64,000 bases of DNA from Allohahella sp002354735 (GTDB taxonomy: Bacteria; Pseudomonadota; Gammaproteobacteria; Pseudomonadales; Oleiphilaceae). Location: assembly GCF_047946665.1 (NCBI RefSeq), contig NZ_CP172312.1, positions 3,286,001 through 3,350,000 of the forward strand, in the 5' to 3' direction. Positions 1-8,603 of this stretch are shown here, piece after piece. Numbering within the stretch: position 1 is the first letter of the stretch; every line of letters begins with the position of its first letter. The notes below the pieces were generated by a model. That model made no database searches, had not been told where the DNA came from, and worked only from the letters and a program-made list of their open reading frames with translations. A program made the translations under genes and the position numbers.

Positions 1-271
1 CCTGGCACTCGGTCACATCAAAAATTGGTTGGCCAAGTCTATAACTTACATACTCAAGAGCAGCGTTGCCGCTGAAACTTGCGATGGGGAAAACTGATTT
101 GAAAGCCGCATGGAGGCCAATGTCCTGACGCCCTTCCGGTGCCCGGTCTAGTTGAAGGAAATCGAAATATGAATCGAGCTGAATCGACAATAGATAAGGA
201 ACTGCCATTGCGACAGGCAATTTGCTAAAGTCTTTTCGAATTCGCTTCTTTTCGGTATAGGAATAGGTCAT
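1..271 (-). CDS. rpoB: RNA polymerase beta subunit, N-terminal part (cut by window edge)
   Basis: Beta subunit of the core RNA polymerase; only the first 90 or so codons are inside the window. Reading the minus strand from ATG at 269-271 gives a protein starting MTYSYTEKKRIRKDFSKLP and containing GLHAAFKSVFPIASFSGNAA and ALEYVSYRLGQP, the highly conserved RpoB N-terminus. It follows rplL by about 160 bp on the same strand, the usual rplJL-rpoBC arrangement, with a hairpin/T-run attenuator between them. The rest of the gene lies outside the window. Confidence 0.95.
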   Translation of the reverse strand, partial: MTYSYTEKKRIRKDFSKLPVAMAVPYLLSIQLDSYFDFLQLDRAPEGRQDIGLHAAFKSVFPIASFSGNAALEYVSYRLGQPIFDVTECQ

Positions 272-366
272 TCGCGTTCCCCAGTTTGCTCTCAACTGAA
301 ATCTGCTAGTAATTCAGAGGGTTCTTGGCTGATACCCTGCCGCTGTGCGATAAAGTCGCAGGCAGG

Positions 367-400
367 CAAAAAGGAAAAGCCGGCGCACAAGCGCCGGCCT
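367..400 (-). terminator. Terminator/attenuator between rplL and rpoB
   Basis: On the minus strand an 8-bp perfect stem (GCCGGCGC paired across a four-base loop, 379-398) is followed by T-rich sequence just downstream of the rplL stop. In this operon family such a site is a partial terminator that lowers rpoBC transcription relative to the ribosomal genes. Partial read-through here is inferred from the position. Confidence 0.75.
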
Positions 401-429
401 CGCCAATCAGCGATAGACAGGTATTCGAC

Positions 430-804
430 TTACTTAAGCTCGACAGTAGCGCCGGCTTCTTCGAGATCTTTCTTCGCTTTTTCTGCATCGTCTTTCGAAA
501 GTGCTTCCTTGATCGTAGAAGGCGCACCGTCGACCAGGTCCTTGGCTTCTTTCAGGCCAAGTCCAGTGATCGCTCTTACAGCTTTGATGACGTTAACTTT
601 CTTATCACCAGTTGCCTTCAAAATCAAATCGAATTCAGTCTTTTCTTCTACAGCTGCAGCTTCTCCGCCAGCAGCTGGAGCAGCAGCAACAGCCGCAGCA
701 GCAGATACACCGAACTTTTCTTCCATAGCTTCAACCAGTGCCACAACATCCATGACACTCATTTCAGCAATTGCATTCAAGATATCGTCTTTTGACAATG
801 ACAT
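430..804 (-). CDS. rplL: 50S ribosomal protein L7/L12
   Basis: Stalk protein of the large ribosomal subunit; dimers bind L10 and recruit elongation factors. The 124-aa product has the standard layout: N-terminal dimerisation helix (MSLSKDDILNAIAEMSVMDV), an Ala-rich hinge around residues 35-52, and a C-terminal globular domain with GLGLKEAKDLVD and the ending GATVELK. Length is normal for the family. It lies 33 bp after rplJ and is co-transcribed with it; expression is probably controlled through the L10 leader upstream of rplJ. Confidence 0.97.
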   Translation of the reverse strand: MSLSKDDILNAIAEMSVMDVVALVEAMEEKFGVSAAAAVAAAPAAGGEAAAVEEKTEFDLILKATGDKKVNVIKAVRAITGLGLKEAKDLVDGAPSTIKEALSKDDAEKAKKDLEEAGATVELK

Positions 805-837
805 ACTTTGTTACTCCAAACCTATACTGTTAATTAA

Positions 838-1368
838 CTAAGCCGCTTCACGTTTCTGATCACGAACTGCTGCAATAACGCGTGTTATCCGGCCAGGAAT
901 ATCATTCATGGTCATCGCCAGCTTGGTAACAGGTGCCAACATGACAGCCATAACCAACGACAATGCCTGATCTCTGGTCGGCAACTTGGCAAGACGATCG
1001 ATCTGGTCAGCTCCGAGGAACTCACCGCCAACAGCCAGGCCACGCACTTCAAACTTCTCATTAGTCTTAGCAAAATCCTTACAGAGCCGTGCGGCTGCGC
1101 CTGGATCTTCCATAGAAAATGCGAGAATGCTTGGACCTGTAAAAGCTTCAATAGCGCAAGCGTACTCCGTACCCTCAACAGCGCGACGCGCCAGGGTATT
1201 TCTCACGACACGAAGGTTGACGTTATCAGCCCTCGCCTTGGCTCTCAATGAGGCCATATCGTTAGAAGTAACACCACGATAATCAGCAATTACAAGGGAA
1301 AGTGCCTTGCTTGCAGTTTCGTTAACTTCAGCGACAATCTCTTTCTTTGTTTGAAAACGAATTGCCAC
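838..1368 (-). CDS. rplJ: 50S ribosomal protein L10
   Basis: Scaffold of the ribosomal stalk, binds 23S rRNA and L7/L12 dimers, and autoregulates its own mRNA. I place the start at the GTG at 1366-1368, giving VAIRFQTKKEIVAEVNETAS, because AAGGAG lies six bases upstream; a longer in-frame ORF to 1431 would add a poorly conserved N-terminal tail. The 176-aa length fits the family. Key stretches: SLVIADYRGVTSNDM near the N-terminus and a C-terminal helix for L12 binding. It follows a structured leader typical of L10 autoregulation. Confidence 0.95.
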   Translation of the reverse strand: MAIRFQTKKEIVAEVNETASKALSLVIADYRGVTSNDMASLRAKARADNVNLRVVRNTLARRAVEGTEYACAIEAFTGPSILAFSMEDPGAAARLCKDFAKTNEKFEVRGLAVGGEFLGADQIDRLAKLPTRDQALSLVMAVMLAPVTKLAMTMNDIPGRITRVIAAVRDQKREAA

Positions 1369-1510
1369 AGATAACTCCTTCATCAACCGGAAAAACCGGC
1401 AAACATACTTTGCTCCGAAGAGCGATGACAACGGCGTGTTAACACTTGGTTTGACAGCCGCCTGCGCAGGAAATTAAGCCGGCGAACCAGCACCTGCGGT
1501 CTTTGACGAC
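1369..1510 (-). promoter_or_regulatory. L10 (rplJL) leader, autoregulatory mRNA structure
   Basis: The gap between rplA and rplJ is about 190 nt. On the minus strand it carries GACCGCAGG (around 1492-1502) followed about 30 nt later by TTCCTGCGCAGGCGG (around 1458-1472). These match the conserved halves of the L10 leader binding site that I recall from E. coli. The L10-L12 complex binds this fold and represses translation of rplJL. The 5' limit of the RNA is not determined. Confidence 0.7.
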
Positions 1511-1560
1511 CAGAGCAGACTTCGAGAAGCCCGCTCAGAGCCACCAAAATACCAGATCAG

Positions 1561-2259
1561 TTATACCGCGAAGGACGACTGATCCAGATTCAAGCCTGGC
1601 CCCATTGTCGAGGACAGGACGATTTTCTTGAGGAAAACGCCTTTTGCCGCAGCAGGCTTGGCCTTTTTCAAGTCAGCCACGAGCGCTTCCAGATTCCCTT
1701 TGATCTTATCGGCGTCAAAACTGACATTACCGAGCGGAGAATGGATAATTCCGTTCTTGTCGGTTCTGTAACGAACCTGGCCAGCTTTTGCGTTCTTAAC
1801 AGCGGTTTCTACGTCAGGAGTCACTGTGCCAACCTTAGGGTTTGGCATCAGACCGCGGGGACCCAGAATCTGTCCGAGCTGACCGACAACTCGCATCGCA
1901 TCGGGAGAAGCGATCACGACATCGAAGTTAAGATTGCCAGCTTTAACCTGCTCAGCCAGATCATCCATACCAACGATGTCTGCACCAGCGGCCTTGGCTT
2001 TATCTGCATTCGCCCCTTGCGTGAACACGGCAACCCTGACTGTTTTGCCAGTACCGTTCGGAAGCACAGTGGCACCACGGACGACTTGATCAGATTTTCG
2101 GGCATCGACACCGAGGTTAATACTGACATCGATGGACTCACTGAACTTGGTGGTCTTCGCAAGGTCAATCAACAACGCTACAGCATCATCGATCGCGTAC
2201 TGTTTACCCGCGTCTACACGCTCTTTGATCTGCTTCTGCTTCTTAGTCAATTTAGCCAT
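1561..2259 (-). CDS. rplA: 50S ribosomal protein L1
   Basis: Large-subunit protein of the L1 stalk that helps release deacylated tRNA from the E site. The start is set at ATG 2257-2259 (MAKLTKKQKQIKERVD), one base after the rplK stop; the longer ORF to 2325 only adds overlap with rplK. At 232 aa it is normal for the family. Conserved parts include GPRGLMPNPKVGTVT and KNGIIHSPLG. The tight spacing with rplK indicates translational coupling, with L1 as the expected feedback repressor of the pair. Confidence 0.97.
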   Translation of the reverse strand: MAKLTKKQKQIKERVDAGKQYAIDDAVALLIDLAKTTKFSESIDVSINLGVDARKSDQVVRGATVLPNGTGKTVRVAVFTQGANADKAKAAGADIVGMDDLAEQVKAGNLNFDVVIASPDAMRVVGQLGQILGPRGLMPNPKVGTVTPDVETAVKNAKAGQVRYRTDKNGIIHSPLGNVSFDADKIKGNLEALVADLKKAKPAAAKGVFLKKIVLSSTMGPGLNLDQSSFAV

Positions 2260-2260
2260 G

Positions 2261-2692
2261 TTACAGACCCTCCACGATAAGGCCCATACTACGAGCAGTA
2301 CCCGCAATAGTTTTAACCGCAGCATCCATATCCGAAGCAGAAAGATCAGGCATCTTCATAGTTGCCACTTCTTCAAGCTGCGCTCGATTAACGGTACCGA
2401 CCTTTTCCGTATTTGGGCGACCAGAGCCACTCTTCACGCCAGCAGCTTTTAACAGCAGAACTGCAGCAGGTGGCGTCTTGGTGATGAATGTGAAGCTTCT
2501 GTCGCTGTAGACCGTAATAACAACAGGGATTGGCAAGCCAGGCTCTATACTCTGAGTCTGCGCGTTGAATGCCTTACAGAATTCCATGATGTTAACACCG
2601 TGTTGACCCAAAGCTGGGCCGACCGGGGGACTTGGATTCGCCTGGGCTGCTTTGACCTGCAGCTTGATATAGGCTTTTACTTTCTTAGCCAT
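2261..2692 (-). CDS. rplK: 50S ribosomal protein L11
   Basis: Binds the GTPase-associated region of 23S rRNA at the stalk base. The 143-aa product starts MAKKVKAYIKLQVKA and contains the PxxPPVGPALGQHGVNIM-type N-terminal signature (residues about 20-40) and the C-terminal RNA-binding part with GTARSMGL. It lies between nusG and rplA on the minus strand, 83 bp after nusG. Confidence 0.97.
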   Translation of the reverse strand: MAKKVKAYIKLQVKAAQANPSPPVGPALGQHGVNIMEFCKAFNAQTQSIEPGLPIPVVITVYSDRSFTFITKTPPAAVLLLKAAGVKSGSGRPNTEKVGTVNRAQLEEVATMKMPDLSASDMDAAVKTIAGTARSMGLIVEGL

Positions 2693-2775
2693 ACTCTCTC
2701 CATGGGTACAAACGCATCTCTGCTCCCCGCTTTAGAAACCTTGGTTTCCATTGATGACACTGGTTGCCCAGCTAT

Positions 2776-3303
2776 TTAATCTTTTTCGACCTGAGAGAAC
2801 TCCAATTCGACCGGTGTAGAACGCCCGAAAATGAGCACAGCAACTTTCACTCGGCTCTTGTCGTAGTCCACTTCTTCAACTACGCCATTGAAGTCAATGA
2901 ATGGCCCTTCGGTGACCCGGATGACCTCGCCAGGCTCAAACAGCGTTTTCGGCTTTGGCTTATCGACCCCACTCTCAACCCGACGCAGTATGATGTCCGC
3001 TTCCTTATCACTGATAGGAGCCGGCTTGTCGGGAGTGCCTCCGATAAAACCAAGAACTCGCGAGGTCGACTTAACCAAATGCCAGGCTTCTTCACCCATT
3101 TCCATTTGGACCAGAACGTATCCTGGGTAGAACTTACGCTCGCTCTTGCGTTTCTTGCCCTCCTTCATCTCGACGACTTCTTCAGTCGGGACTAGGACGT
3201 CGCCGAACTTGTCTTCCATTCCGCTGAGCTTAATTCGCTCAAGCAAAGCACGCATGACATGCTTTTCATATCCGGAGAAAGCTTGTACGACATACCAACG
3301 CAT
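2776..3303 (-). CDS. nusG: Transcription termination/antitermination factor NusG
   Basis: Bridges RNA polymerase to Rho or to the ribosomal protein S10. The 175-aa protein starts MRWYVVQAFSGYEKHV (NGN domain, residues 1-115, with FYPGYVLVQM) and ends in a KOW domain (about 120-175, GEVIRVTEGPFIDFNGVVEE). Length is typical. It begins 9 bp after secE, forming the usual secE-nusG pair, and precedes rplK. Confidence 0.97.
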   Translation of the reverse strand: MRWYVVQAFSGYEKHVMRALLERIKLSGMEDKFGDVLVPTEEVVEMKEGKKRKSERKFYPGYVLVQMEMGEEAWHLVKSTSRVLGFIGGTPDKPAPISDKEADIILRRVESGVDKPKPKTLFEPGEVIRVTEGPFIDFNGVVEEVDYDKSRVKVAVLIFGRSTPVELEFSQVEKD

Positions 3304-3312
3304 AAATAATCC

Positions 3313-3681
3313 TTAGCCGATGACGCCTGAAACAATCCAACCTATGAGCGAGTCAATAGCCCAGAGGATAAGCGCCACAATCAAAACAAATGCGATGACG
3401 ATCAGGGTAGTCTGAGTAGTTTCCGGCCGGGTTGGCCAGACAACTTTTCGAATTTCCAGACGAGCTTCCTTCGCAAGAACAAGGAACGCTTTTCCTTTAC
3501 TTGTTTGAAGAGCAATGAGCGCAGCTACAACCGCCAAACCGACAAGCGCTAGGACGCGATACAACATGGACTCAGTTTGGAAATATGAATTTCCTGCCAC
3601 GCCTACCGCAATTAATAAAACAACAAGAGTCCACTTGATAATATCAAGTGGACTCGATTTACTTTCCACAGAAGTGCTCAT
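3313..3681 (-). CDS. secE: Preprotein translocase subunit SecE
   Basis: Essential inner-membrane subunit that clamps SecY in the SecYEG channel. The 122-aa protein has three hydrophobic segments (about 15-32, 38-58, 90-115), the three-TM enterobacterial/pseudomonad type, with the conserved cytoplasmic motif RLEIRKVVWPTRPETTQTT before the last one. It lies between tRNA-Trp and nusG, the standard context. Confidence 0.95.
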   Translation of the reverse strand: MSTSVESKSSPLDIIKWTLVVLLIAVGVAGNSYFQTESMLYRVLALVGLAVVAALIALQTSKGKAFLVLAKEARLEIRKVVWPTRPETTQTTLIVIAFVLIVALILWAIDSLIGWIVSGVIG

Positions 3682-3698
3682 AATTATCAGAATTAAGG

Positions 3699-3774
3699 TG
3701 GCAGGCCAGGAGGGAATCGAACCCCCAACCTACGGTTTTGGAGACCGTCGCTCTGCCAATTGAGCTACTGGCCT
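3699..3774 (-). tRNA. tRNA-Trp (CCA)
   Basis: Minus-strand cloverleaf of 76 nt with encoded CCA end. The acceptor stem AGGCCAG pairs with CTGGCCT, the anticodon loop reads CTCCAAA (anticodon CCA), and the T arm is GGGGGTTCGATTCCC-like. It sits between tuf and secE, as in Pseudomonas and E. coli. Confidence 0.97.
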
Positions 3775-3790
3775 ACCTTAATCGTTAAAA

Positions 3791-4984
3791 TTACTGGATG
3801 ATCTTAGAGACAACACCTGCCCCTACAGTCCGACCACCTTCACGAATCGCAAAGCGCAGACCGTCTTCCATCGCAATTGGATGGATGAGACTGACAGTCA
3901 TCTTGACGTTGTCACCAGGCATTACCATTTCAACACCTTCAGGCAGCTCACAGCTTCCAGTCACGTCCGTAGTACGGAAGTAGAACTGTGGACGGTAGCC
4001 TTTGAAGAATGGCGTATGACGACCACCTTCATCCTTACTCAGGACATACACTTCACACTCAAACACTGTGTGCGGCAGGATAGTGCCCGGCTTACACAGA
4101 ACCTGACCACGCTCTACGTCGTCACGCTTGGTACCACGCAGCAGCACACCAACGTTCTCGCCAGCACGACCTTCGTCGAGCAGCTTACGGAACATCTCGA
4201 CACCGGTGCAGGTAGTCTTGGTGGTATCACGGATACCGACAATCTCAAGCTCCTCACCAACCTTGATAACGCCGCGCTCAACTCGACCAGTCACGACAGT
4301 ACCGCGACCAGAGATTGAGAATACGTCTTCGATAGGCATCAGGAACGCCTTGTCGATAGCACGCTCTGGCTCAGGGATGTAAGAGTCCAGCGTCTCAACC
4401 AGCTTCTTGACCGCTGTGGTACCGATACCGTTGTCATCTTTGCCTTCAAGCGCCATCAGCGCAGAACCAACAATGATCGGCGTATCATCACCTGGGAATT
4501 CGTATGCACTCAGCAGATCACGAACTTCCATTTCGACGAGCTCGAGGAGCTCTTCGTCATCAACCATATCCGCCTTGTTCAGGAACACGACGATGTATGG
4601 TACGCCAACCTGACGCGCCAGCAGGATGTGCTCACGGGTCTGCGGCATTGGGCCATCGGCCGCCGAACAAACCAGAATCGCACCGTCCATCTGTGCCGCA
4701 CCAGTGATCATGTTCTTGACATAATCGGCGTGACCTGGACAGTCGACGTGCGCGTAGTGACGCAGCTCTGACTGATACTCAACATGCGAAGTTGCGATCG
4801 TGATACCACGAGCCTTCTCTTCAGGCGCCTTGTCGATCTGGTCGAACGCCGAAACGTCACCACCCCATACCTCAGCGCAAACTCGTGTCAACGCAGCGGT
4901 CAGTGTCGTCTTACCGTGGTCAACGTGCCCTATCGTGCCCACGTTAACGTGAGGCTTAGTCCGATCAAATTTTGCTTTTCCCAT
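3791..4984 (-). CDS. tuf: Elongation factor Tu
   Basis: GTPase that delivers aminoacyl-tRNA to the ribosome. The start is taken at ATG 4982-4984 (MGKAKFDRTKPHVNVGTIGH); the longer ORF upstream runs into tRNA-Thr. The 397-aa product has G1 GHVDHGKT, G2 around RGITIATSHVEY, G3 DCPGHADY and G4 NKADMVDD, followed by domains II and III, ending GAGVVSKIIQ. Flanked by tRNA-Thr(GGU) and tRNA-Trp, the arrangement of tufB in E. coli. A second tuf copy, common in gammaproteobacteria, is not in this window. Confidence 0.98.
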   Translation of the reverse strand: MGKAKFDRTKPHVNVGTIGHVDHGKTTLTAALTRVCAEVWGGDVSAFDQIDKAPEEKARGITIATSHVEYQSELRHYAHVDCPGHADYVKNMITGAAQMDGAILVCSAADGPMPQTREHILLARQVGVPYIVVFLNKADMVDDEELLELVEMEVRDLLSAYEFPGDDTPIIVGSALMALEGKDDNGIGTTAVKKLVETLDSYIPEPERAIDKAFLMPIEDVFSISGRGTVVTGRVERGVIKVGEELEIVGIRDTTKTTCTGVEMFRKLLDEGRAGENVGVLLRGTKRDDVERGQVLCKPGTILPHTVFECEVYVLSKDEGGRHTPFFKGYRPQFYFRTTDVTGSCELPEGVEMVMPGDNVKMTVSLIHPIAMEDGLRFAIREGGRTVGAGVVSKIIQ

Positions 4985-5028
4985 TGCGCACTTTCTCCAA
5001 ATACACGCTGCGATCTGAGTGAATGAGG

Positions 5029-5104
<76 letters not shown>

Positions 5105-5123
5105 ATCAAGCCTGTAATGCCCT

Positions 5124-5198
<75 letters not shown>

Positions 5199-5217
5199 TA
5201 AAACCTAAATTTATTAA

Positions 5218-5301
5218 TGGTGGAGGGGGCTGGATTCGAACCAGCGAAGCTTTCGCGTCAGATTTACAGTCTGATCCCTTTGGCCGCTCGGGAACCCCTC
5301 C
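5218..5301 (-). tRNA. tRNA-Tyr (GTA)
   Basis: 84-nt class II tRNA on the minus strand with a long variable arm. Acceptor GGAGGGG pairs with CCCCTCC; anticodon loop CTGTAAA gives anticodon GTA; CCA is encoded. Located between tRNA-Thr(TGT) and tRNA-Gly. Confidence 0.96.
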
Positions 5302-5361
5302 CGAAATCGCGCAAAATAACAGCTGTACTGTGCGCCAAATCAGTTAACACTTGCTAAAAAA

Positions 5362-5437
5362 TGGAGCTGGTGGACGGAATCGAACCCCCGACCTGCTGAT
5401 TACAAGTCAGCTGCTCTACCAACTGAGCTACACCAGC
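5362..5437 (-). tRNA. tRNA-Thr (TGT)
   Basis: 76-nt minus-strand cloverleaf; acceptor GCTGGTG pairs with CACCAGC, anticodon loop CTTGTAA gives anticodon TGT, CCA encoded. First tRNA of the tRNA-tuf transcription unit. Confidence 0.96.
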
Positions 5438-5464
5438 ACCGACACGCTTTTCAGCGAGGCCGCA

Positions 5465-5493
5465 ATATTACGGAAGTTTTTTTTAGCATGCAA
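5465..5493 (-). promoter_or_regulatory. Sigma70 promoter of the tRNA-tuf operon
   Basis: On the minus strand TTGCAT (5488-5493) is followed after exactly 17 nt by TAATAT (5465-5470), then a G+C-rich discriminator (TGCGGCC) before the first tRNA. This fits a strong, stringently controlled stable-RNA promoter. It abuts the stop codon of the SPOR-domain gene. Confidence 0.75.
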
Positions 5494-5494
5494 G

Positions 5495-6205
5495 TCATTT
5501 GCAGATGATTTCTTTATGCTCTAGAGACGAATCAAGAGCAGCCAGCAAAGCGAGCAATTCCGACTTGGTATTTCGAGGAACTTCCGAGGCTGTCAGTAGC
5601 CGACGATCGTTAGACTTCTTCTTCAACTCCTTGATCTTAGAGCCAATCTTCTTTTCGTCCAGCTGCTTGGCCAGTTCTACTGCAGATTCTCGCGCATTGA
5701 AGAGACCTAGAGATACTCCGCCTCGGAACTCTCCCTGGGATATCGGGACACTCTCAAATCCGAGCTCTCGCAACTCAACTAACTTGGAATCTGCAATTTT
5801 TTTAGATTCGAACGGCGGTATATAGACCCAGTATTCGGATTTTTCACCGACCTCTTCCGCCAGCTCTTGAACCGGAACACCATAAACTCCGAACAGGCGC
5901 TTGCTTTCTTCCAGGACTATTGGGCTGTTGATGGGGCCCACCAAGAGGCAGGTGCTAATTTCTGCCAGCTGACCTCGCCCTATGCTTCCACCGTTTCGGG
6001 AAGCGACCGTAGCACTCTGCGGGACTGGGTTAACTCCACCCACCTCAGAACTGCTCTCTTCCTCCGCAACAGCCCCCTCACCTAGCAACATCAACTTTTG
6101 CGCTTCGTCGTACGGGACCCCTTCGGTACGCTGAAAATGGTCGAGCGCCGACAACCCCGCAACAGCAAGATTGAGCACAAACAACACCAGCAAAAGAAAG
6201 CGCAA
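5495..6205 (-). CDS. SPOR-domain membrane-anchored protein
   Basis: Probable inner-membrane-anchored periplasmic protein of 236 aa. Residues 1-20 (MRFLLLVLFVLNLAVAGLSA) form a signal anchor. The C-terminal half has a SPOR-like fold: CLLVGPINSPIVLEESKRLF, EYWVYIPPFESKKIADSKL and SQGEFRGGVSLGLFNARESA, with paired beta-alpha units. SPOR domains bind denuded peptidoglycan glycan strands at septa, so a division or envelope role is likely but not shown. It lies 19 bp downstream of coaX, the position of the SPOR gene next to coaX-birA in Pseudomonas. Confidence 0.75.
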   Translation of the reverse strand: MRFLLLVLFVLNLAVAGLSALDHFQRTEGVPYDEAQKLMLLGEGAVAEEESSSEVGGVNPVPQSATVASRNGGSIGRGQLAEISTCLLVGPINSPIVLEESKRLFGVYGVPVQELAEEVGEKSEYWVYIPPFESKKIADSKLVELRELGFESVPISQGEFRGGVSLGLFNARESAVELAKQLDEKKIGSKIKELKKKSNDRRLLTASEVPRNTKSELLALLAALDSSLEHKEIICK

Positions 6206-6224
6206 GTCGGTTACCTAATCAACG

Positions 6225-7154
6225 TCATGGTTGCGGCAGAAACGGCCTTGTGAGGCCCTCCACCCAGGAAAGAATGAGCCCCTCGAACACTAGATCTCTT
6301 TCATAACGGTAGTCGACGGCTGGTTCATATTCCAGAGCAGGCCATCCACCGCCCGTGATAAAGATTTCACGAGTAGGTTCGAAGCGTCGCGCTTGCGCAA
6401 ATATGGAATCGAGAAAAGCGACCGTCATCCTGTCTACCCCGTGGAAAATACAGGCAGCAGAGGAGAGACCCAGGCCATCATGGCGGACACCTCCTGCTCC
6501 GGAAGTCGCACCAAGCGGGTGACTCGCCGCCGCCTGAACTGCGTTTTTCAGAGAGTCCGCCAAATTAAGGCTTGTAAGACAGGTCGTAAATCCGGGGGCA
6601 ATCAGCCCGCCTTCATGGACTCCAGTGGAGCTCAGGAAATCTACCGTTATTGCGGTTCCACAATCTATGACACACAGCCCAGCTGATGCCTTTTGATATG
6701 CGGCAATCATTGCAAGCCAACGATCCACGCCAAGCGATGCAATATGCGCGTAACGCATGGAGACACCGAGAGCATTTTGCGTGACATGAGCTGCCTCCAC
6801 GATTACCTGCAATTCTGCCTGCCAGGCCTTCAATACAGCCATGACGGCGCCTTGGGCTACAGTCGACATCAGCAGGAGTGTACCTGGATCAGCAACCAGT
6901 TCTCGAAGCTTGTCCACGGCCAAGCTATTCTCACCAGCACCCCCATTCACGGCCTTTAGTTCTGCATTCGCTATGTAGACAGGCTCCACTGCGACGATCT
7001 TTTCAACGATCTGCTGGCGGAGATAATTGCCATCAGTGAGCTGCACATCTCTCAACTCCTCAACTGCCAACGCGTTGATCAACTTGTATTTGAGGCGCGT
7101 ATTGCCCGCGTCGATCAGCAACAGCCGTGACGGCCACGACCGTTGACACGCCAC
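6225..7154 (-). CDS. coaX: Type III pantothenate kinase
   Basis: First step of CoA synthesis: phosphorylates pantothenate using ATP, and needs a monovalent cation in this family. The 309-aa product has the ASKHA-fold motifs DAGNTRLK (15-22), GVDRWLAMIAAY (142-153), CVIDCGTAITVDFL (161-174, catalytic Asp), GGLIAPGF and the late FITGGGWPALE. It is longer than the usual 240-260 aa, partly in the segment around 60-85. The start immediately abuts the birA stop, so the two are probably translationally coupled, as in many Pseudomonas-like genomes. panB and panC at 41.9-43.6 kb feed the same pathway. Confidence 0.9.
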   Translation of the reverse strand: MACQRSWPSRLLLIDAGNTRLKYKLINALAVEELRDVQLTDGNYLRQQIVEKIVAVEPVYIANAELKAVNGGAGENSLAVDKLRELVADPGTLLLMSTVAQGAVMAVLKAWQAELQVIVEAAHVTQNALGVSMRYAHIASLGVDRWLAMIAAYQKASAGLCVIDCGTAITVDFLSSTGVHEGGLIAPGFTTCLTSLNLADSLKNAVQAAASHPLGATSGAGGVRHDGLGLSSAACIFHGVDRMTVAFLDSIFAQARRFEPTREIFITGGGWPALEYEPAVDYRYERDLVFEGLILSWVEGLTRPFLPQP

Positions 7155-8279
7155 CTAACTGCCCCCCTGGCTAGCGGAATGACCACTCACCTTCTGTAGA
7201 ACTGAATGCTTCCTAAGGCTTACTTCGCCGCCAGCAAACGCTATGGGATCAGTATTCTCGCCCTTGCGAAGGAGCAGTCTTCCTTGCTCATCCACCCCGG
7301 CATTCTGACCTACAGCCAAGGGCAGCCTGTTCCCTCCCATGGATTGACCGGAATCGGGCTCAAGCTGGGACGTCAGCTCGAGAATCTCACCATGAAAAGC
7401 GTCGAACAGTGACCACTCGGGCTGGAAATATCCGAACCCATGACTCGCAAACAATTCACTGGTTCTTACTATCTCGGCAATCAGGTCCGCCACCAGGAGA
7501 GACCTATCTGGAACCGTTATGGCTTTTGCAGATGCAGCCTGCTCCAATGAAGCCCATGGCTGACTTATCAACCCGTCAACGTCCGACGACTGCATCATTA
7601 CATTGAGACCTACGCCTATGCTGAGATCGACCGGCCCCTCCATTTCACCCTGCGCATCAACAAGGATGCCTGCAAGCTTCCGGCCGTGCAGAAGCACGTC
7701 GTTCGGCCACTTGAGCCCAACCTCGCTGAAGCCATAACGCCGAAGCACCTGGACAATAGCCATCCCTATTGCGAGACTCAGACCACTCAAAGAACCGAGC
7801 GCCTGGTTCACTCGCACTGCCAGAGAAAGATTTATGTTCGCCGCAAAGGGGCTGACCCAGGAGCGACCCCGACGACCTCGCCCAGAAGTCTGATACTCCG
7901 CAACCGCCACGGCAAACTTGCTTACAGTTGCTTCGTGCACGAGGTCTGCAGTAGCTCGCCCTCCCAGATAGGCCTGAAGGGCTTCTAAGGCACGAATGTT
8001 CGTAGAATCGACGCTTTCAAGTATCTCGAGTTGAAATACTCGATGCATAGTCTGACCGACTCTCCTCTGCACCACATCTGGTTGCAGCAAGCCGAGGGGC
8101 CGCGGCAGACAGTAGCCCACCCCAGCCTGACTGTTCACCGTTATCCCATAATCTGCCAACTGCGACACCCAGTTCGAAACCGATGTCCGGCTTACCCCGA
8201 TCTCTTCTCCGATGACACGACCGGACACGGGCTCACCTGAAGCGAGCAAGTGAATCAGACGGGCAAGCTCCTTCTTCAT
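7155..8279 (-). CDS. birA: Bifunctional biotin-[acetyl-CoA-carboxylase] ligase / biotin operon repressor BirA
   Basis: Attaches biotin to AccB and, as biotinyl-AMP holoenzyme, represses biotin genes. The 374-aa protein has an N-terminal winged helix (1-60, GEEIGVSRTSVSNWVSQLAD), the biotinyl-AMP loop GRGRRGRSW (133-141), and KWPNDVLLHGRKLAGILVD, followed by an SH3-like C-terminal domain. It is longer than E. coli BirA (about 320), with extra sequence in the linker and at the C-terminus (HSVLQKVSGHSASQGGS). The HTH makes a repressor role likely; no bio genes are in the window. Confidence 0.92.
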   Translation of the reverse strand: MKKELARLIHLLASGEPVSGRVIGEEIGVSRTSVSNWVSQLADYGITVNSQAGVGYCLPRPLGLLQPDVVQRRVGQTMHRVFQLEILESVDSTNIRALEALQAYLGGRATADLVHEATVSKFAVAVAEYQTSGRGRRGRSWVSPFAANINLSLAVRVNQALGSLSGLSLAIGMAIVQVLRRYGFSEVGLKWPNDVLLHGRKLAGILVDAQGEMEGPVDLSIGVGLNVMMQSSDVDGLISQPWASLEQAASAKAITVPDRSLLVADLIAEIVRTSELFASHGFGYFQPEWSLFDAFHGEILELTSQLEPDSGQSMGGNRLPLAVGQNAGVDEQGRLLLRKGENTDPIAFAGGEVSLRKHSVLQKVSGHSASQGGS

Positions 8280-8443
8280 TGAAATATTGAACTCCTACTC
8301 GGATTAAAAAGACGAGTCGATGCTGCGGCGACCAGAATATTGCCGTTCGCCACTACGTCGTCAAACTTATGAGTATAGTGATCGGGGGACCGGAGCAACG
8401 CAAGAATCAGTGAGCACCCCATAGCCACTTCAAGAAAAAACTT
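8280..8443. other. Intergenic region upstream of birA and the cold-shock gene
   Basis: Divergent spacer between birA (minus) and the csp promoter. I see no RNA gene, repeat or convincing ORF; a 60-codon minus-strand ORF here has no recognisable features. It presumably holds the birA promoter, which I could not place with confidence. Confidence 0.4.
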
Positions 8444-8603
8444 TTGACAAAGGACCAAACTGGCGTATAGTGGAGTTGCTTAGAAATGCCGGTGTTATTT
8501 TTCGAGTTAAGGTTGTTTTTATCTCGTCCTGGTTAAGATTAGTCAGTAATACCCACTTCTTTAAGCAACACCCTATCTGTTTTTTGTAATACAGGACTTA
8601 GTT
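8444..8603 (+). promoter_or_regulatory. Sigma70 promoter and long 5' leader of the cold-shock gene
   Basis: TTGACA (8444-8449) and TATAGT (8466-8471) are separated by 16 nt, an almost consensus promoter. Transcription should begin near 8478, leaving a leader of about 125 nt before the ATG at 8604. Long leaders of this kind act as thermosensors in cspA-type mRNAs; that role here is inferred from family behaviour. Confidence 0.65.
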